DNA of 64,000 nt from Trichoplax sp. H2. Lineage: Eukaryota > Placozoa > Uniplacotomia > Trichoplacea. The stretch spans positions 1 through 64,000 of the forward strand of contig NOWV01000201.1 of the NCBI GenBank assembly GCA_003344405.1, written 5' to 3'. Below are positions 1 to 12,821 of this stretch, piece by piece. The notes under the pieces were generated by a model. That model had not been told where the DNA came from. It ran no database searches and worked only from the letters and a program-made list of their open reading frames with translations. The position numbers were made by a program, and so were the translations under genes. Positions within the stretch are counted from its first letter, which is position 1. The number at the start of each line of letters is the position of its first letter.

Positions 1-590
1 ATTTGGCTATTGCATCTAGCTTATTTGGCTATTGTAGGTAGCTTATTTGGCTATTGCAGGTAGCTTATTTGGCTATTTTAGCCACTTTATTTGGCTATTA
101 CAGCTAGCTTATTTGGCTATTGTAGCTAGCTTATTTGGCTATTTTAGCCAGTTTATTCAGCTATTGCAGCTAACTTATTTGGCTATTGTAGCTAGCTTAT
201 TTGGCTATTTTAGCCAGTTTATTCAGCTATTGCATCTAGCTTATTTGGCTATTGTAGCTAGCTTATTTGGCTATTTTAGCCATTCTTTTGGGCTATTGCA
301 GCTAGCTTATTTGGCTATTTAGCCAGTTTATTTGGCTATTGCAGCTAGCTTATTTGAATGTTGCAGCTAGCTTATTTGGCTATTTTAGCCAGTTTATTCA
401 GCTATTGTAGCTAGCTTATTTGGCTATTGCAGCTAGCTTATTTGGCTATTTTAGCCAGTTTATTTGGCTATTGCAGCTAGCTTATTCGGATGTTGCAGCT
501 AGCTTATTCGGATGTTGCAGCTAGCTTATTCGGATGTTGCAGCTAGCTTATTCGGATGTTGCAGCTAGCTTATTTGGCTATTGTAGCAGC
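1..590. repeat. 22-bp minisatellite, truncated by window edge
   Basis: About 26 head-to-tail copies of a unit close to GCAGCTAGCTTATTTGGCTATT fill this stretch. Variant units include TTTTAGCCAGTTTATT and TTCGGATGTT, and the TTCGGATGTT variant is itself repeated four times near 485-560, which suggests local homogenisation. The array continues beyond the left edge. The 91-codon open frame inside it only reflects a unit without stop codons and is not a gene. Confidence 0.95.
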
Positions 591-1318
591 ATGGTCGCTG
601 TAAAGGCACTCATAGCAAAAATAATGTCGCAATCATCCTAGTATACGAAGTAGCAGAAAAAGCTGCCTTTCTTTGTCAAATCGATGAAGATTTTAGCTAT
701 CCCTATGCCCGTGTCCTTGATGGACTTCCCTACCCATTGGACTGCGCACCATTTCCCTGCGACATGTCCAATCCATACCGCTGAAACGGCTCTATACCTC
801 GATGATACTGGTCTAAGCAAATTGGCCAAGCTTCAATCCAATAAAGTCAGCAACCTTGAGGGAGGGGGGGGGGGTGATTGGGCTCAAAACTAGCAGATCT
901 ATTTGGACCAATGTATTAAAGATAGAGCCTGTAGCCATTTCAGCAGCATTGCTACCTATGCCATCGAGGCAGCGCAGCGAAAGTAATGTCGCCCGAAGAA
1001 TAGTCTCTTGATAGAGAAATCAATGACTCTAAGTGACACTATTTTTGCACGATACGCAGCGTCGATGACAAGCATCCTCGCCCACGGCGCTTCAAAATCC
1101 TCCTTTTCCTGCCATACAATTACTGTATTTTTACAGTCTTGCTTGCGTAGCAATCGCCCAACCCAGTACGACTGTCACCGTACGGCATCCCGTCCGCTGT
1201 CCGTCGGTCGAAACAGCCCGGTCCACCCTCATCCTGTACAACCTAGTGTATCCCTTCTAAGCTTTGAAGGCTACCTGGCAGTTGTTGTTGTTGTTGTTGT
1301 TGTAGAAGCAAATTAAAG
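591..1318. other. Spacer upstream of ATG4, higher GC, with 5'UTR trinucleotide run
   Basis: This stretch lies between the minisatellite and the ATG4 start codon and is visibly richer in GC than its surroundings. It has overlapping open frames on both strands (for example 638-829 minus and 956-1153 minus) that I do not recognise. A G homopolymer lies near 862-874. A run of eight GTT triplets at about 1280-1303 sits just upstream of the ATG4 start, so it probably falls in the 5'UTR. No promoter motif is clear. Confidence 0.4.
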
Positions 1319-4300
1319 ATGGAAGAGGATAGTCCAGTTGCTATCCAAGTGTTGGAAGAGCCTGAGAATGGACGTAAGAGAATTACATTTCGTGCTGGTG
1401 GTAAGAGCCATGAAGAAAGCCAAGAAAATCAGCAACGGCGTTTGTCGGCCAAATCGCCACGAACACCGACCATCCATATTGGTGGTGGCGGCGCTAGTAG
1501 TAGTAGTAGTAGTTTGAGTAGTCCACGAAGTCCAGTAGGAAGTAGTTCATCGCCTTTCTCATCGGGTAGTGGTAAAAAGCCTGAAGAGAAATTAAAGAAT
1601 AAAATGATGAATGTGTGGAATAATATGAAATATGGCAGTGGATTTGGTAAGTGACAGTAGTTGAATGTGGTCAAACGATGTTGATGAAATAGAGCAAGAT
1701 TGAATTCGTGGTTTGTATGCCAATCAACCTACTCAATCATGCCATAAGTCAACATAGTGTCTATAGTGCATTGAGCCAGAATAACAACCTGGTTCAAAAA
1801 ATGGCTTTCCATGCCAATTGGATATGGCCTTACTTTATTTGATCAATGCTCTTTCTCTTCAATATGTTTTACTCCATTCCATATTTTCCTCCATGGACGA
1901 CGATGATGATATCCATCTTCATCGATAGCACCGGCAACATTTCAAGAAGAATCGCCTATTTGGTTATTAGGCAGGTGCTATTTCTATAAAGAGCTGAAAG
2001 GTAAAATTCAATTGCCATGCAATCATTAAATATTCCTCCCTTTTCCTCTCCCGTCTTAATTCAATTTCCTCTTGCTTGTATACAACTCTTTCCCCCTTAT
2101 TTTTTTTGGGGGGGGGGAAGGAGGGAATTTTCCCAAACGTTGAAATACCTTACTTCACAGTCAATCAGTCCATGATGATGATCGCTTCCATCCTCATCCT
2201 TATCCACATTCATTTTGTCTTCAAGCCTTTCCAACCATTACCATTTCCAATGCTGTAGTTGCGTAACCGCAATTGACTTTAATCATTCTATTTTACAAGA
2301 CGGACAAAAGTAGGAAAGAGTCAATAAAACCAACCAACCATTGCCCATCACTAGAAAGATGCTATAGCCAAGTAGCATCCAACACAAGTTTTCTTTTTCA
2401 ATGGATCAACTTACCTACAACAGCAGCGATCTGTAGGACATGATCATCATCCAAATACCATCCAATGATTGCCACTCTGAGTCAAGCAAACGTAAATTAA
2501 ATTATTCAAGGAGGCAAAAAAAACAGATGTAGGCCTAGGAGGTTTTGCAACACTGCCAGTGGGAGTCATACGGTAGTCGAAAATGAGAATCATGTCTAGG
2601 CTATGATCCAAAATCATCCACGACTACCATTCATATCTGGCCCAAAGTTCTTCTATTTTTCAATCTTATCATAATTTTGCAGTAGTTTAAAATGCCGATC
2701 TTGACCAGCAATGGCTTCCAAGTGAGTTATCGTGGAATCGATCATGTCCTATCCCTGCTATACACCATGATGATGAAAAATCCAAATCCTCCACGAGTTT
2801 GGATCGTGGTCGAAATTGTTTCCTTTCTGTCAAAGATAGTCTTGACATTCAATGCTCTTGTTTTAAAAATGAATATTGTACAACAATATTCATCATCATC
2901 ATGAGTTAACCAAGAGTGAAAGAGTCACGGATACTGCCCTACCATGAATATCCACCAACTTCCATCATGGCCATGGACTGCACTGTCATCCTTTTTCTTG
3001 ACCGGTAGAGCCGATCTACAATCGTAGTCGATGATCATAGCCAAAGTGCATTTTTTTATTCTACCATCTATAAACATCATGTTGACATTCATGACGATCC
3101 CATTTTCAAAATGGATATTTTGCAACAATAGCTATGATAATGAGTTGACCAAGAATCACCCATGCAGCTTTGTATCAATTCAAAATGAAACTATCCATCC
3201 CCTAGCTTACATTCCCATTCGTCAACCAAGAGTAAGAAAAAGTCATGCTGCCTCATGATGAAAAAGGAAATCATCGTCCTCCATCATGGCCATAGGGATT
3301 TTCCCTAACGTGTACAAACATGGTGTTGACATGAAGGACGATTGCTATTTTCAACATGGCTATTTCGTATCAATAACGACTGTACGCCTATGATAATCAT
3401 AAATTGATGGCGAGTTGAAGAGTGATGGTAGAAAGGATCCATCGATACCATGATGACCAATTCAATAATCTACTAGTTTACCGATCATGGCCATGGTTGA
3501 TATTCCAGCGTAGTATCCAAGACCTGCATTGGGATAACAAGACTATCTTTTCAAATGGGTATTCTGCCATCATAATGACGGAGAGTGAAAATGGCCAAAA
3601 ATCATTTTGGCCATGATCAACGTCTTCGTATACACTTATTCTATTCCCCTCTTGCCCCCCCCCCTTAACATGGATACTGTAATTTGCTTCTATTTTGAAA
3701 ATGGATCTTATCCAACAATGGCCCATAATGATGAGTTAACTAGGAGTCAAAAGCAAATCCTTTTCAATATCCAATAGGTTAATAAGTAGTTTTGTCTTTC
3801 AAGGAAACGGTAATACCTTCAGCTTAGACCAATGCAATCATTTCAATTCGAGTCTTTAACAACTCCTTCCTATTTATAAACAGCAAGTTCCTTCATGCTG
3901 AGGCTATAATTGAAAAACCCAGTCTAAGCCGATGCATGCATCCCATCTTGTCCATGCATGCATGGCCCCCGTCTTGGTATCCCAATCCATGATGGAAAAT
4001 TACCTAATACCTTGTTGAAAAAAACTACCACCTCCACGGTTTGTTTAAGTGCTTGGAAAAAAAATAATTAGATTATAGAAAAATTTCCCCCCCCCGGTCT
4101 ACAACACTATTTCAAAAATGGTTCAATTTTAAAATAGAGTGGCATATCGTTGATTTTCCCATTTTAAATATCACCATTTCCATCACAAGCGATTCAATGT
4201 ACTGGTAGGAATTCAACGGCAATCATCATGATTGCAGTTAATAACTTGTAATCCATGAAATTGATAGGGGGGAAATGAATTAATTGCCGGATAATAGTAG

Positions 4301-7300
4301 AAAAATAATGAATCTCATGACCAACCTGCCAAGTCTCTATACATTACTGTAGTCTATCTTCCATCTGTTGGACAATCGTCTTTTTAACCTTATCCCCTTA
4401 GCGGATACAAATTCCAATTGAAAAAAAAATGTTCTTGCCTTGACCGAATCCAAGTAACAGTGTTAAACACAAGAGATGAACCATTGGCCAATGTCAATCC
4501 ATGAACATGGTCAAATTCATTTGCAACAGTTAAGTAAACTAAATAGAAACGACCCACTGAAAGCAAGACAATTTTATTTGCAAGACATGCTGTAGTTTAC
4601 CCATGGAAAATGCAGACTACAGCAAGAACTGCGATAGATGGAAGCAGGTTCACAATATTCTTTCACGCTTGTAATGGATCTCCCTCCTAAAATGGCTCAA
4701 TACTTTTCATAAAATAAGGGTATCGATCTTTTAGTTTTGCTCATGTTGATTGGATTCAAATAGAAAGAAATATAACGTGTATCAAATTAGACCATTTTTT
4801 TTCCCCTCATGCCAACATTTTCGTACCATAGAATAGTCCAATGTTGTTGGAATTCTCCTAGCCAACGCAATCAGTTTGGTTGCATCCATCATTGTCGTGA
4901 CTAAAATGTTAAACTCTACGATGCTAAAGTTAAAGTGCAATTTGAACCAATTCTTTCCCCTCCCGCAACAGCATCTCATCGATCGATTTTGTTGCATTCT
5001 AAACTTGGCCAGAAACAGTTGAAAAATCTCCTACAAGCTGCTGCTGCATTGCCATGATTTTAATGGATCTGCTATTGTAAGCCAATTTTCAAAAATATTA
5101 ACCCATGCACAAGAATACAACCATTGCATTAGAACGGAAAAGATTCTCTTGATAGGATAACTATAATGTCAGATCGCAAATAGAAATTCAAACCCGACGC
5201 CATAATATTTTAAATTAAAATCTTTTTAGGTTCTCATCCAGGGAGTAATACCGTCGATTCCTATGTACTATAATTATAATGTCAGATTACAAATAGAAAT
5301 TCAAACCCGACGCCATAATATTTTAAATTGAAATCTTTTTAGGTTCTCATCCAGGGAGTAATACCGTCGATTCCTATGTACTATAATTATAATGTCAGAT
5401 TTCAAATAGAAATTCAAACCCGAAGCCGTAATAATTATTCTAAATTAAAATCATTTTATGCTCTCATCAAGGGAGTAATGCCATCGATTCCTATGTACTA
5501 TAATTATAATGTCAGATTACAAATAGAAATTCAAACCCGAAGCCGTAATAATTATTCTAAATTGAAATCTTTTTATGTTCTCATCAAGGGAGTAATGCCA
5601 TCGATTCCTATGTACTATAATTATAATATCAGATTTCAAATAGAAATTCAAACCCGAAGCCGTAATAATTATTCTAAATTAAAATCTGTTTATGTTCTCA
5701 TATGTACTATAATTATAATGCTAGATTACAAATACAGATTCAAACCCGGCGCCATGCTATTCTAAATTAAAATTTGGGGGTTCTCATCAAAGGAGAAATA
5801 GGGATATCTTCTATCCAACTATCGATTCCTATGTACTAGAATATCAGATCAGAAATGTAAACTATAGTCCGACATTCTAACATTCTAAATAAAAATTTTT
5901 GACATCCTTATCTAAGGAATAATATGTCTTACATCCAACCATCTATTCCTAAGTACTAGATTATTAGATTAGAAATACAAACTAAAGCCTGAAATCAGAA
6001 CGCATTCTAAATTGAAATTTGGGGTTTTCATGGCAATAACAATGACTTATTATTCATAATTGACTCCTATAAGCTATTGAATTATAACATCAGATTGGAA
6101 AGAGAACGACATGATGACATTCTAAATGACAATTTTGTACATGTTTTCATCAAGGGAGTAATGATTGGATCTTCTATCGAACAATCGATTCCTCTATTCA
6201 CTATAATATCAGATCAGAAATACAAAATAAAAGCCCAATATCACGATGACATATTCTAAATTAAAACTTTTTTGTCTCCTCATCATTGGAATCATAATGA
6301 ATTACTAATAATCGATGCCTATGTACTATAATTATAATATTCGATTAGAGATACAAAGCAAAGCCTGACGTATGAACATTCTAAATTAAAATCTTTTTCA
6401 TCTCCTCATCAACAGAGGAATAATTCTATCTTATATCCAACAATCGATTCCTATGTACGAGTACAATAATATCAGGTCAGAAATGCAAAGTAAAGCCCGA
6501 CTTATGAACGTCCTAAATTAAAATCTTTTTCATCTCCTCATCAAGAGAGGAATAATTCCATCTTATATCCAACAATCGATTCCTATGTACGAGTACAATA
6601 ATATCAGGTCAGAAATGCAAAGTAAAGCCCGACTTATGAACGTCCTAAATTAAAATCTTTTTCATCTCCTCATCAACAGAGGAATAATTCCATCTTATAT
6701 CCAACAATCGATTCCTATGTACGAGTACCATAATATTAGGTCAGAAATACAAAGTAAAGCCCGACATCATCATGACATTCTAAATTAAAATGCTAGCCAA
6801 TAATATATTGACAACCAACCATCCATTCCTCTATTCTAATACATAAAAATGATCGTACACCTGTTTCTACTAGCATTGTCCATGGAAATCGTTATTGAAA
6901 TCATGTCTTTAAACTTGATTGTAATTGCTGTCCCTGTCGTTAATTAGAGTCACGTATTAATAAGCACAATCATCGGGAAGGAAACATCCCTACTCTACGA
7001 ATGATAATGAAACATTGATTTTCGTCATTGTAATCAACGATGGATGAGGATGTGGATCAGCAGCAGAGCCATCGCTTGAAGGCTGTAGTTTAGTCATGGA
7101 TGACTAGATGCACACCCATCTAGTTAGGCCATGACTTACTTGACGGATTCATATCAATCATCCATGATTTCTGCATCACTATTTTCAGCAGAAACTCGAG
7201 TAGATCAATCGAATGGATTGAGCTCTGTTGATCACAAAAAAAAAGCAATATCTTAGAGACAACATGTACAAAGACAGATGGCACAACAAACAGTGATGGA

Positions 7301-10300
7301 CACTGGATTGATTGAAAATAATGATTCTGTATTCGATATATTTAATTCAACAAGTCATCTCTTGAATACTGTACTACTGTCAAGAAAGCCGTAGCTAAGT
7401 AGATTAAAGACTACAATCAATCATCATCATACTGCAGTCATCGATGATCACCATTTTCAACATGGAGTTAAGGACATCGATCGATGAATTTTATTTACCC
7501 TGTTGACCACAAAAAGCAATATCTTCGTAATAGACAGTATATAGTATTGATTTATCATTTCTGTACTCAATGCAGTACACTAATATCGATCCAATTGATT
7601 TACTCCTATCATCAAGAAAGTACTATCTCTGTATGCATTTCGAAAATAAAATTCATCCTTTCAAATACTTGCGTAATTTTATAGCTGTTGACAGTCATCA
7701 TGCCAAGTCAATAAAGTAATGACTGTACTACTGTCTCAGTAGTTGCAAAATAGAATTGTTTAACCGCAAGTATTGTCTCATCAATAGTAAAAACTAATAT
7801 CTATTTTAATTATGGGTGCCATTTGAATCGATGTAGATAGAGAGAGGAAGAAGAGAGACTAGCGATATCAGTGATAGAAACCCANNNNNNNNNNNNNNNN
7901 NNNNACCATAAGTAAATTACAATCACAATGATTGGAACTGTAAGCAGATGATTTGCATTCCCTATTATAACTATTAATTTCAGTATGTGTATAAGTGTCA
8001 CTGTCATAAAAAGTCAGTGCTATATTAAAACACAGTATATCCAAATTAGAAGTTAACTAAATAAGGATAGTCTAACAGAATTATCCTAACATAGTTATTT
8101 CTACTGTAATACAGTATTTAACACTGTAACAACAGTATATAGTATTGATTTATCATTTCTGTACTCAATGCAGTACACTAATATCGACCCAATTGACTTA
8201 CTCCTATCATCAAGAAAGTACTATCTTTGTATGCATTTAGAAAATAAAATTCATCCTTTCAAATACTTGCGTAATTTTATAGCTGTTGACAGTCATCATG
8301 CCAAGTCAATAGAGTAATGACTGTACTTTGAGGAAGACTTTGTCTCAGTAGTTGCAAAATAGAATTGTTTAACCGCAAGTATTGTCTCATCAATAGTAAA
8401 AACTAATATCTATTTTAATTATGGGTGCCATTTGAATCGATGTAGATAGAGAGAGGAAGAAGAGAGACTAGCGATATCAGTGATAGAAACCCATTTTAGG
8501 ATACTTGTATACGATAATACTCATCTCCTCACATGTATTGTTAGAATGGCACAGTAGCGGGGATAGGGTGGCGATTTTACATTTAATTTCGATACAATAT
8601 TGTAATATCACTATTGCAATAAAGAGAAATGCTCATCAATAATTGATAATAATACGATCGTCTATTTTTTATTGCTTATTGTCAATTTAGTGGATGATAA
8701 AGTGTCCGATTCGCAGTATGCAATCTCAAGTCTAGAACAATTCTATAGTGATTTCATTTCCAGGCTATGGATGACCTACAGACGAGATTTCTCTCCAATA
8801 TACGGCTCTGGCTTAACAACCGATTGCGGCTGGGGTTGCATGCTTCGCAGCAGTCAAATGTTATTGGCATCGGCCTTGGTTTTCCATTTTCTAACCAGAG
8901 GTAACGGAATATCAATCCAATCATTTTTTCTTCAATCAACTACTGTAGTAGCAACACTAGCTGATATTGATTGGTTGTCGTCAAGTAGCGCATATCCTTA
9001 TTGACATTCATAACCAATCGATGACTCTCATTTTCGTTATATAGCTCACTTTTACTAGATGCTTGCTTTCAAATTGAATAAATCGTATTTCCTTCTCGCC
9101 TATTGATTCACCATTCCTGTATATTGTAAAGCGATATTGCTGTCAAAATTTTTTTCCTTTCCTTCATGACAATAGATTGGCGAATTAACAGCAGAACCCA
9201 TACGACAGAAGAAACATTTTATTATTTTCAGGTAATAAATTATTGATTTAGTAAATTGTAATAATAGATTCAATTTTATTACCCCGTAGTGTTGTTGTAA
9301 TTTTCACTATAATAATACCGAATAGTTAGAAATGTAGATTAATAAAGTTTTATTTAATAAATTACCTTAAAGTAAATATGAGCCATACCGATATTGAATT
9401 AGAGGAGATTATTCGATTGCGAAAATTGGAATAGGTGTCTTTTAACGCAATATCTTTGTTCTAAATGAATAGCGTGACTGTCCAATCATTTTATACCATT
9501 TTAAATAAATATATAATAATTAGCGATAATAAAATATGAGCATTACCAATATTGAATTCGATTGTAGAGAATAGTGTGATTTGCGATAATTGAAATAGGT
9601 GTCATTATCGCAACATCTTTGTTCTGAATGAATAGCGTTACTATACAGTACAGTCGTTTTATACTACTTTAAATAGACATAAAATAATTAGCAATGATAA
9701 AATGTGAGCATTACTCTTATTGAATTAGAGGTTGTAGAAAATATTGTAGATTACGAAAATTGAAATAAGTGTCTTTATCGCAATATCTTTGTTTTAAATG
9801 GATATCGTTACATATGCGATCATTTTTACCATTTTAAATAGACATAAAATAATTACCGATGATAAAATTTTTAACTTTATTGTCATATCATTCGTCATTA
9901 TTATTTATTATCATATTAACTAATAATTATTGGGTATTAGTAGCATTAACATAAAAATAAATAGTTGTCGGATTTGATATTTATCGTATGCTTGTTCACT
10001 TTCAAAGAAGGCCATGTCATTTGTCTACATCATTTGTACAACACGATTTGCTGTAATTTTTGAATTCTTTCTTTTAGATATTACGTTGGTTTGGGGATGA
10101 AATGACAGAGTATTGCCCATTCTCTATACATAATTTTGTTGAGGTTGGCTTAAAGCTAGATAAAAAAGCTGGTGATTGGTATGGACCATATTCTGCTGCA
10201 CAAATTATCAAGTTCGTAATGATTTCTAGTTTTAGAATTAAAAGTTTATTCTCCAGCGTCAAGTAACTGGTAGAGACTAATTTTAGGCTAATTTTTTAAT

Positions 10301-11690
10301 AGGGATAGCGTTGATAAAGCAATAAGGTTATATCCTCCTCTCGATGCACTTCGTGTATATGTTGCACAAGATTGTGTTGGTTAGTAAAAATCTTGATAAT
10401 ATTGATTTCATTAATTTAGGTTTATATTAATCATCGCACCAATATTTTGCTTTAGTTTGCAAGGAAGAGATTATGGAATTGTGTACCAAGCCAGTTCGTT
10501 ATCAAGGCATTGAACAAAGTGTTCCAGAGGATTTTTGGGCGGGGGTTATTATTCTTGTACCGATAAGACTTGGAGGGGATCATTTAAATCCTATTTATAT
10601 CCCTTGCATTAAGGTATGACTTCTCTTTTCTTTCTTTAATAACAAGGATCAATTTTTTGACTTGATTTTATATCAGCACACCCGTTATTTGGATTACAGA
10701 CTATATAACAAAGTTTTTTCGTTACTGTTGATATTTTTTACATTTAATATCTACACAGTCGTGCTTGCAATACAGATTATGTAATAAGCTTTTTTTGTTG
10801 CTGTTGATGATGTTTACATTTCATATCTATAATGTCGTGCCTGGAATACAAATTATGTAATCAATTTTTTCCTTGCTGTTGTAGTCAATCTTGACTCTAG
10901 ATCAATGCGTTGGTATCATTGGAGGCAAGCCTCGCCATTCGGTAACCTTTATTGGATTTCAAGGTATTTTCATTTTTGTGATTGTGTGATAAAATTTTTA
11001 AACCACACTTTTGTTAATCATATTCATTAAACTGATCCACTGTCAATATTGTTTAATCTTCTGTAGATAATAAACTCATTTACCTTGATCCTCATTATAA
11101 TCAGATGATTGTTGATATTCATCCACCATCGTTTAATACAAGGGTACATAAACTATTGCAAAAACTGTCGCTGTAACATTAAACATATAGCGAATACTAA
11201 AATGTTATTCTCATATAGTCCTACCATTGTACTACACCACGAAAGATGTCGTTTAGCAAGATGGATCCATCCTGTACTATGGGGTTCTACTGTCGTACTC
11301 GCGAAGAATTTGAACGATTTTGTAAAGTTGCTCCCGGGGTAGGTTTTATATGTTTCATAGATATATTTCATGATCAAAAAAAAGTTGTTTCTGAAGTTGA
11401 CCGCAGCAGTATATGGAGGCAACATAGCAACAATGCAGTTTTATTTTCCTCATTAGGTTCTACATCCGCCCATGCAGCGAGGGCATTATCCAATGTTTGT
11501 TTTTGCCGACAAGAGGGATCGAACTGATATTTCTCCAACTCTTCAAAGTAGTAATCTACTTAAAGTGGAAAATAAACATGCATCGCTATCATTGCCATCA
11601 TTAAGTGGGAGTACTGACTCACTCGATGACGAACCTGACTGTCCTCGTTCTAGATCGCAGTCTGTCAGTGAAGACTACGTCTTATTGTAA
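1319..11690 (+). CDS. ATG4: ATG4-family cysteine protease (ATG4C/D type)
   Basis: Autophagin, the cytosolic C54 cysteine peptidase that trims ATG8/LC3 precursors and removes ATG8 from lipid. I built 11 exons: 1319-1646, 1929-2000, 8691-8900, 9176-9231, 10078-10211, 10303-10379, 10456-10613, 10885-10963, 11067-11143, 11219-11338 and 11457-11690. All join in phase to 514 codons. The N-terminal ~85 residues are a Ser/Gly-rich extension, as in ATG4D, followed by [11 protein letters not shown] (WNNMKY/WNNVKY in human ATG4C/D) and LLGRCYFYK. The catalytic Cys is in TTDCGWGC (Cys183), and Asp and His are in YLDPHY (Asp379, His381). [15 protein letters not shown] and [17 protein letters not shown] are family blocks. 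The C-terminus SEDYVLL resembles the LIR-like end of ATG4C. The gene converges on the DEPDC1 homologue. Intron 2 is 6.7 kb while the others are mostly 75-850 bp. The intron after 10211 has an unusual GTTCGT donor, but only that donor keeps the frame. Confidence 0.95.
1495..1513 (+). repeat. AGT trinucleotide run coding poly-Ser in ATG4 exon 1
   Basis: Six consecutive AGT codons, inside the disordered N-terminal extension of ATG4, encode a Ser run. This is a likely length-variable microsatellite within coding sequence. Confidence 0.8.
2850..3760. repeat. Degenerate tandem repeats in ATG4 intron
   Basis: Related blocks recur near 2881, 3123, 3370 and 3713. Each contains a version of 'TTTTCAAAATGGATATT' followed by 'CAACAAT', a short spacer and 'GATGAGTTAACCAAGAGT'. 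Spacing is irregular (about 150-340 bp), so this is an old, diverged array. Homopolymer C and G runs lie nearby (3654-3664, 4087-4095). Confidence 0.6.
5156..6795. repeat. 108-bp tandem array decaying into ~115-150 bp units
   Basis: Four to five close copies of a ~108-bp unit (recognisable by CTATAATTATAATGTCAGATT, AATTCAAACCCGA and TCGATTCCTATGTACTA) run from 5156 to about 5760. Progressively diverged and longer copies follow to about 6795. In the last part, two adjacent units (about 6470-6720) are again nearly identical, so homogenisation restarted locally. Open frames here (5376-5765) are repeat artefacts. Confidence 0.9.
7534..7884. repeat. Direct duplicate copy 1, ends at assembly gap
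   Basis: This ~350-bp block is nearly identical to 8132-8493. It begins ACAGTATATAGTATTG and ends TGATAGAAACCCA exactly at the N run. Copy 2 differs by a few substitutions and by an extra TTGAGGAAGACT stretch near 8326-8341. Confidence 0.95.
7885..7904. other. Assembly gap (20 N)
   Basis: Twenty consecutive N bases lie immediately after duplicate copy 1. The fixed length suggests a placeholder rather than a measured gap. Confidence 1.
8132..8493. repeat. Direct duplicate copy 2
   Basis: Near-identical partner of 7534-7884. Here sequence continues past the shared end (CCCATTTTAGGATAC), whereas copy 1 runs into the gap. That layout is typical of two haplotypes laid end to end, but a true tandem duplication is also possible. 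Confidence 0.9.
9376..9870. repeat. ~165-bp tandem repeat, 3 copies, in ATG4 intron 4
   Basis: Three copies begin at AAATATGAGCCAT (9376), AAATATGAGCATT (9532) and AAATGTGAGCATT (9701). Each contains 'ATTGAAATAGGTGTC' followed by 'GCAATATCTTTGTT' and ends in an AAATAGACATAAAATAATTA-like segment. The spacing is 156 and 169 bp. The array lies wholly within the ATG4 intron between exons 4 and 5. Confidence 0.85.
10690..10880. repeat. ~104-bp tandem repeat in ATG4 intron 7
   Basis: About two copies of a unit containing TTTTTGTTGCTGTTGAT, TTTACATTTAATATCTA and 'GTCGTGCTTGCAATACAGA' lie between exons 7 and 8. The last partial copy runs up to the acceptor of exon 8, so the repeat supplies part of that intron's pyrimidine tract. 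Confidence 0.75.
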
Positions 11691-12821
11691 ACTCGATTTT
11701 GCCACTACTTGCAGTATCATCAAGTAGAAAAGATAAAATAATTACAAATCTTTCTATTCGTTTATTGGTTCTCGTTAGATTTTGTAACAATTTGCCATAA
11801 ATGAAATTTGACCTGTATTTGATACTATCAAACAAATTCAAAACACCAAATGTAAAACTAAAGGATTACATCTGAGATTTAATTCTATTATTTAATATAT
11901 GCTGACGCTTCTCATTTTACATGAAATATAATTTATTTTGTTTGAATAATCCTATGCTAATGATTAAGTCGCTAAAAACTAGTATACTGTATAGTAATTT
12001 ATTCTACTATCGCTGTAAAATGTATCTTCATATACTCATTTCTGTAACCTAGAATAATCTTTTCATTCACTTATAATGGAAATGACGCATATCAAATGCT
12101 GTATTTACCCAAAACTTCTTTTTGCAAACTATTCGAAATATCTGATCTTTTTTGAATTACAGAGCGATATTATGTAATATAGACATTGGAAATTTAGAAA
12201 AATGTTATGCAAATTTAGTAGTAAGATATATAGTAAGCAGTAAATATTATCATTTGGTCAAAGTTGCTCTCCTTTATAAGAAATATTATCCATATTAATA
12301 TAATTTTGATGCGTCCTCCTTTGGAGTTATGGTAAAAAAATGCTTTTTATTAACTCGATTACATGGACAATGGCAATGAAATTTCTTTAATGAATCAAAT
12401 TATTTCCCATATTTTAGGGGAAAGCTTGATACTTTATTAGCGAGATATTTATAGTCATCATCATGGCTTAATACTTTGTAATATGATTAATTGCTGAAGC
12501 TTATTTGCATTAACTTGAAATTGAGGATATAAAATTTCTGCTATGAAATCGATTATACATTATTATCATTTTATGAATGGATTACAAGATCCCTTTATTG
12601 GCTTCCTGTGAATGCCTAGGGGATTGTTATTTTATAGTTCAATAATGTCACGATTTGTGAGCAATTGTTATTGGCGTCTTTGCAAGCGTTGCTATGTGGT
12701 ACAGCAAAGTACCAGCATTAAAATAAATAAATAAAAGTGTATCTATGTTGATCATAAAATTTATGGAGTAGAAATTTCAAGATAGCATTACAAGAAAGCA
12801 AATGCTATCCCATGTAAGATT
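11691..12821. other. Convergent intergenic spacer ATG4 / DEPDC1
   Basis: This AT-rich stretch of about 1.1 kb lies between two convergent stop codons and should hold both 3'UTRs. AATAAATAAATAAA-like sequence near 12720 on the plus strand and TTTATT near 12594 (AATAAA on the minus strand) are candidate polyadenylation signals. No gene or repeat array was seen. Confidence 0.6.

Larger units (their letters stand above)
2001..8690 (+). other. ATG4 intron 2 (6.7 kb), repeat-rich
   Basis: A GTAAAA donor follows the codons for ELK at exon 2, and an acceptor (TCAATTTAG) precedes exon 3; both ends are phase 1 and join to a Val codon. The intron contains a degenerate 150-250 bp repeat series (about 2850-3760), a 108-bp array (5156-6790), a duplicated 350-bp block and an N gap. 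I found no other coding exon in it. Confidence 0.8.

Noticed and set aside
47-322. 91-codon open frame at the left edge
   Set aside because: It lies wholly in the 22-bp minisatellite and its peptide is the repeat translated.
5376-5765. 129-codon open frame
   Set aside because: Created by the 108-bp tandem array (108 is divisible by 3, so one frame stays open); no independent coding sign.
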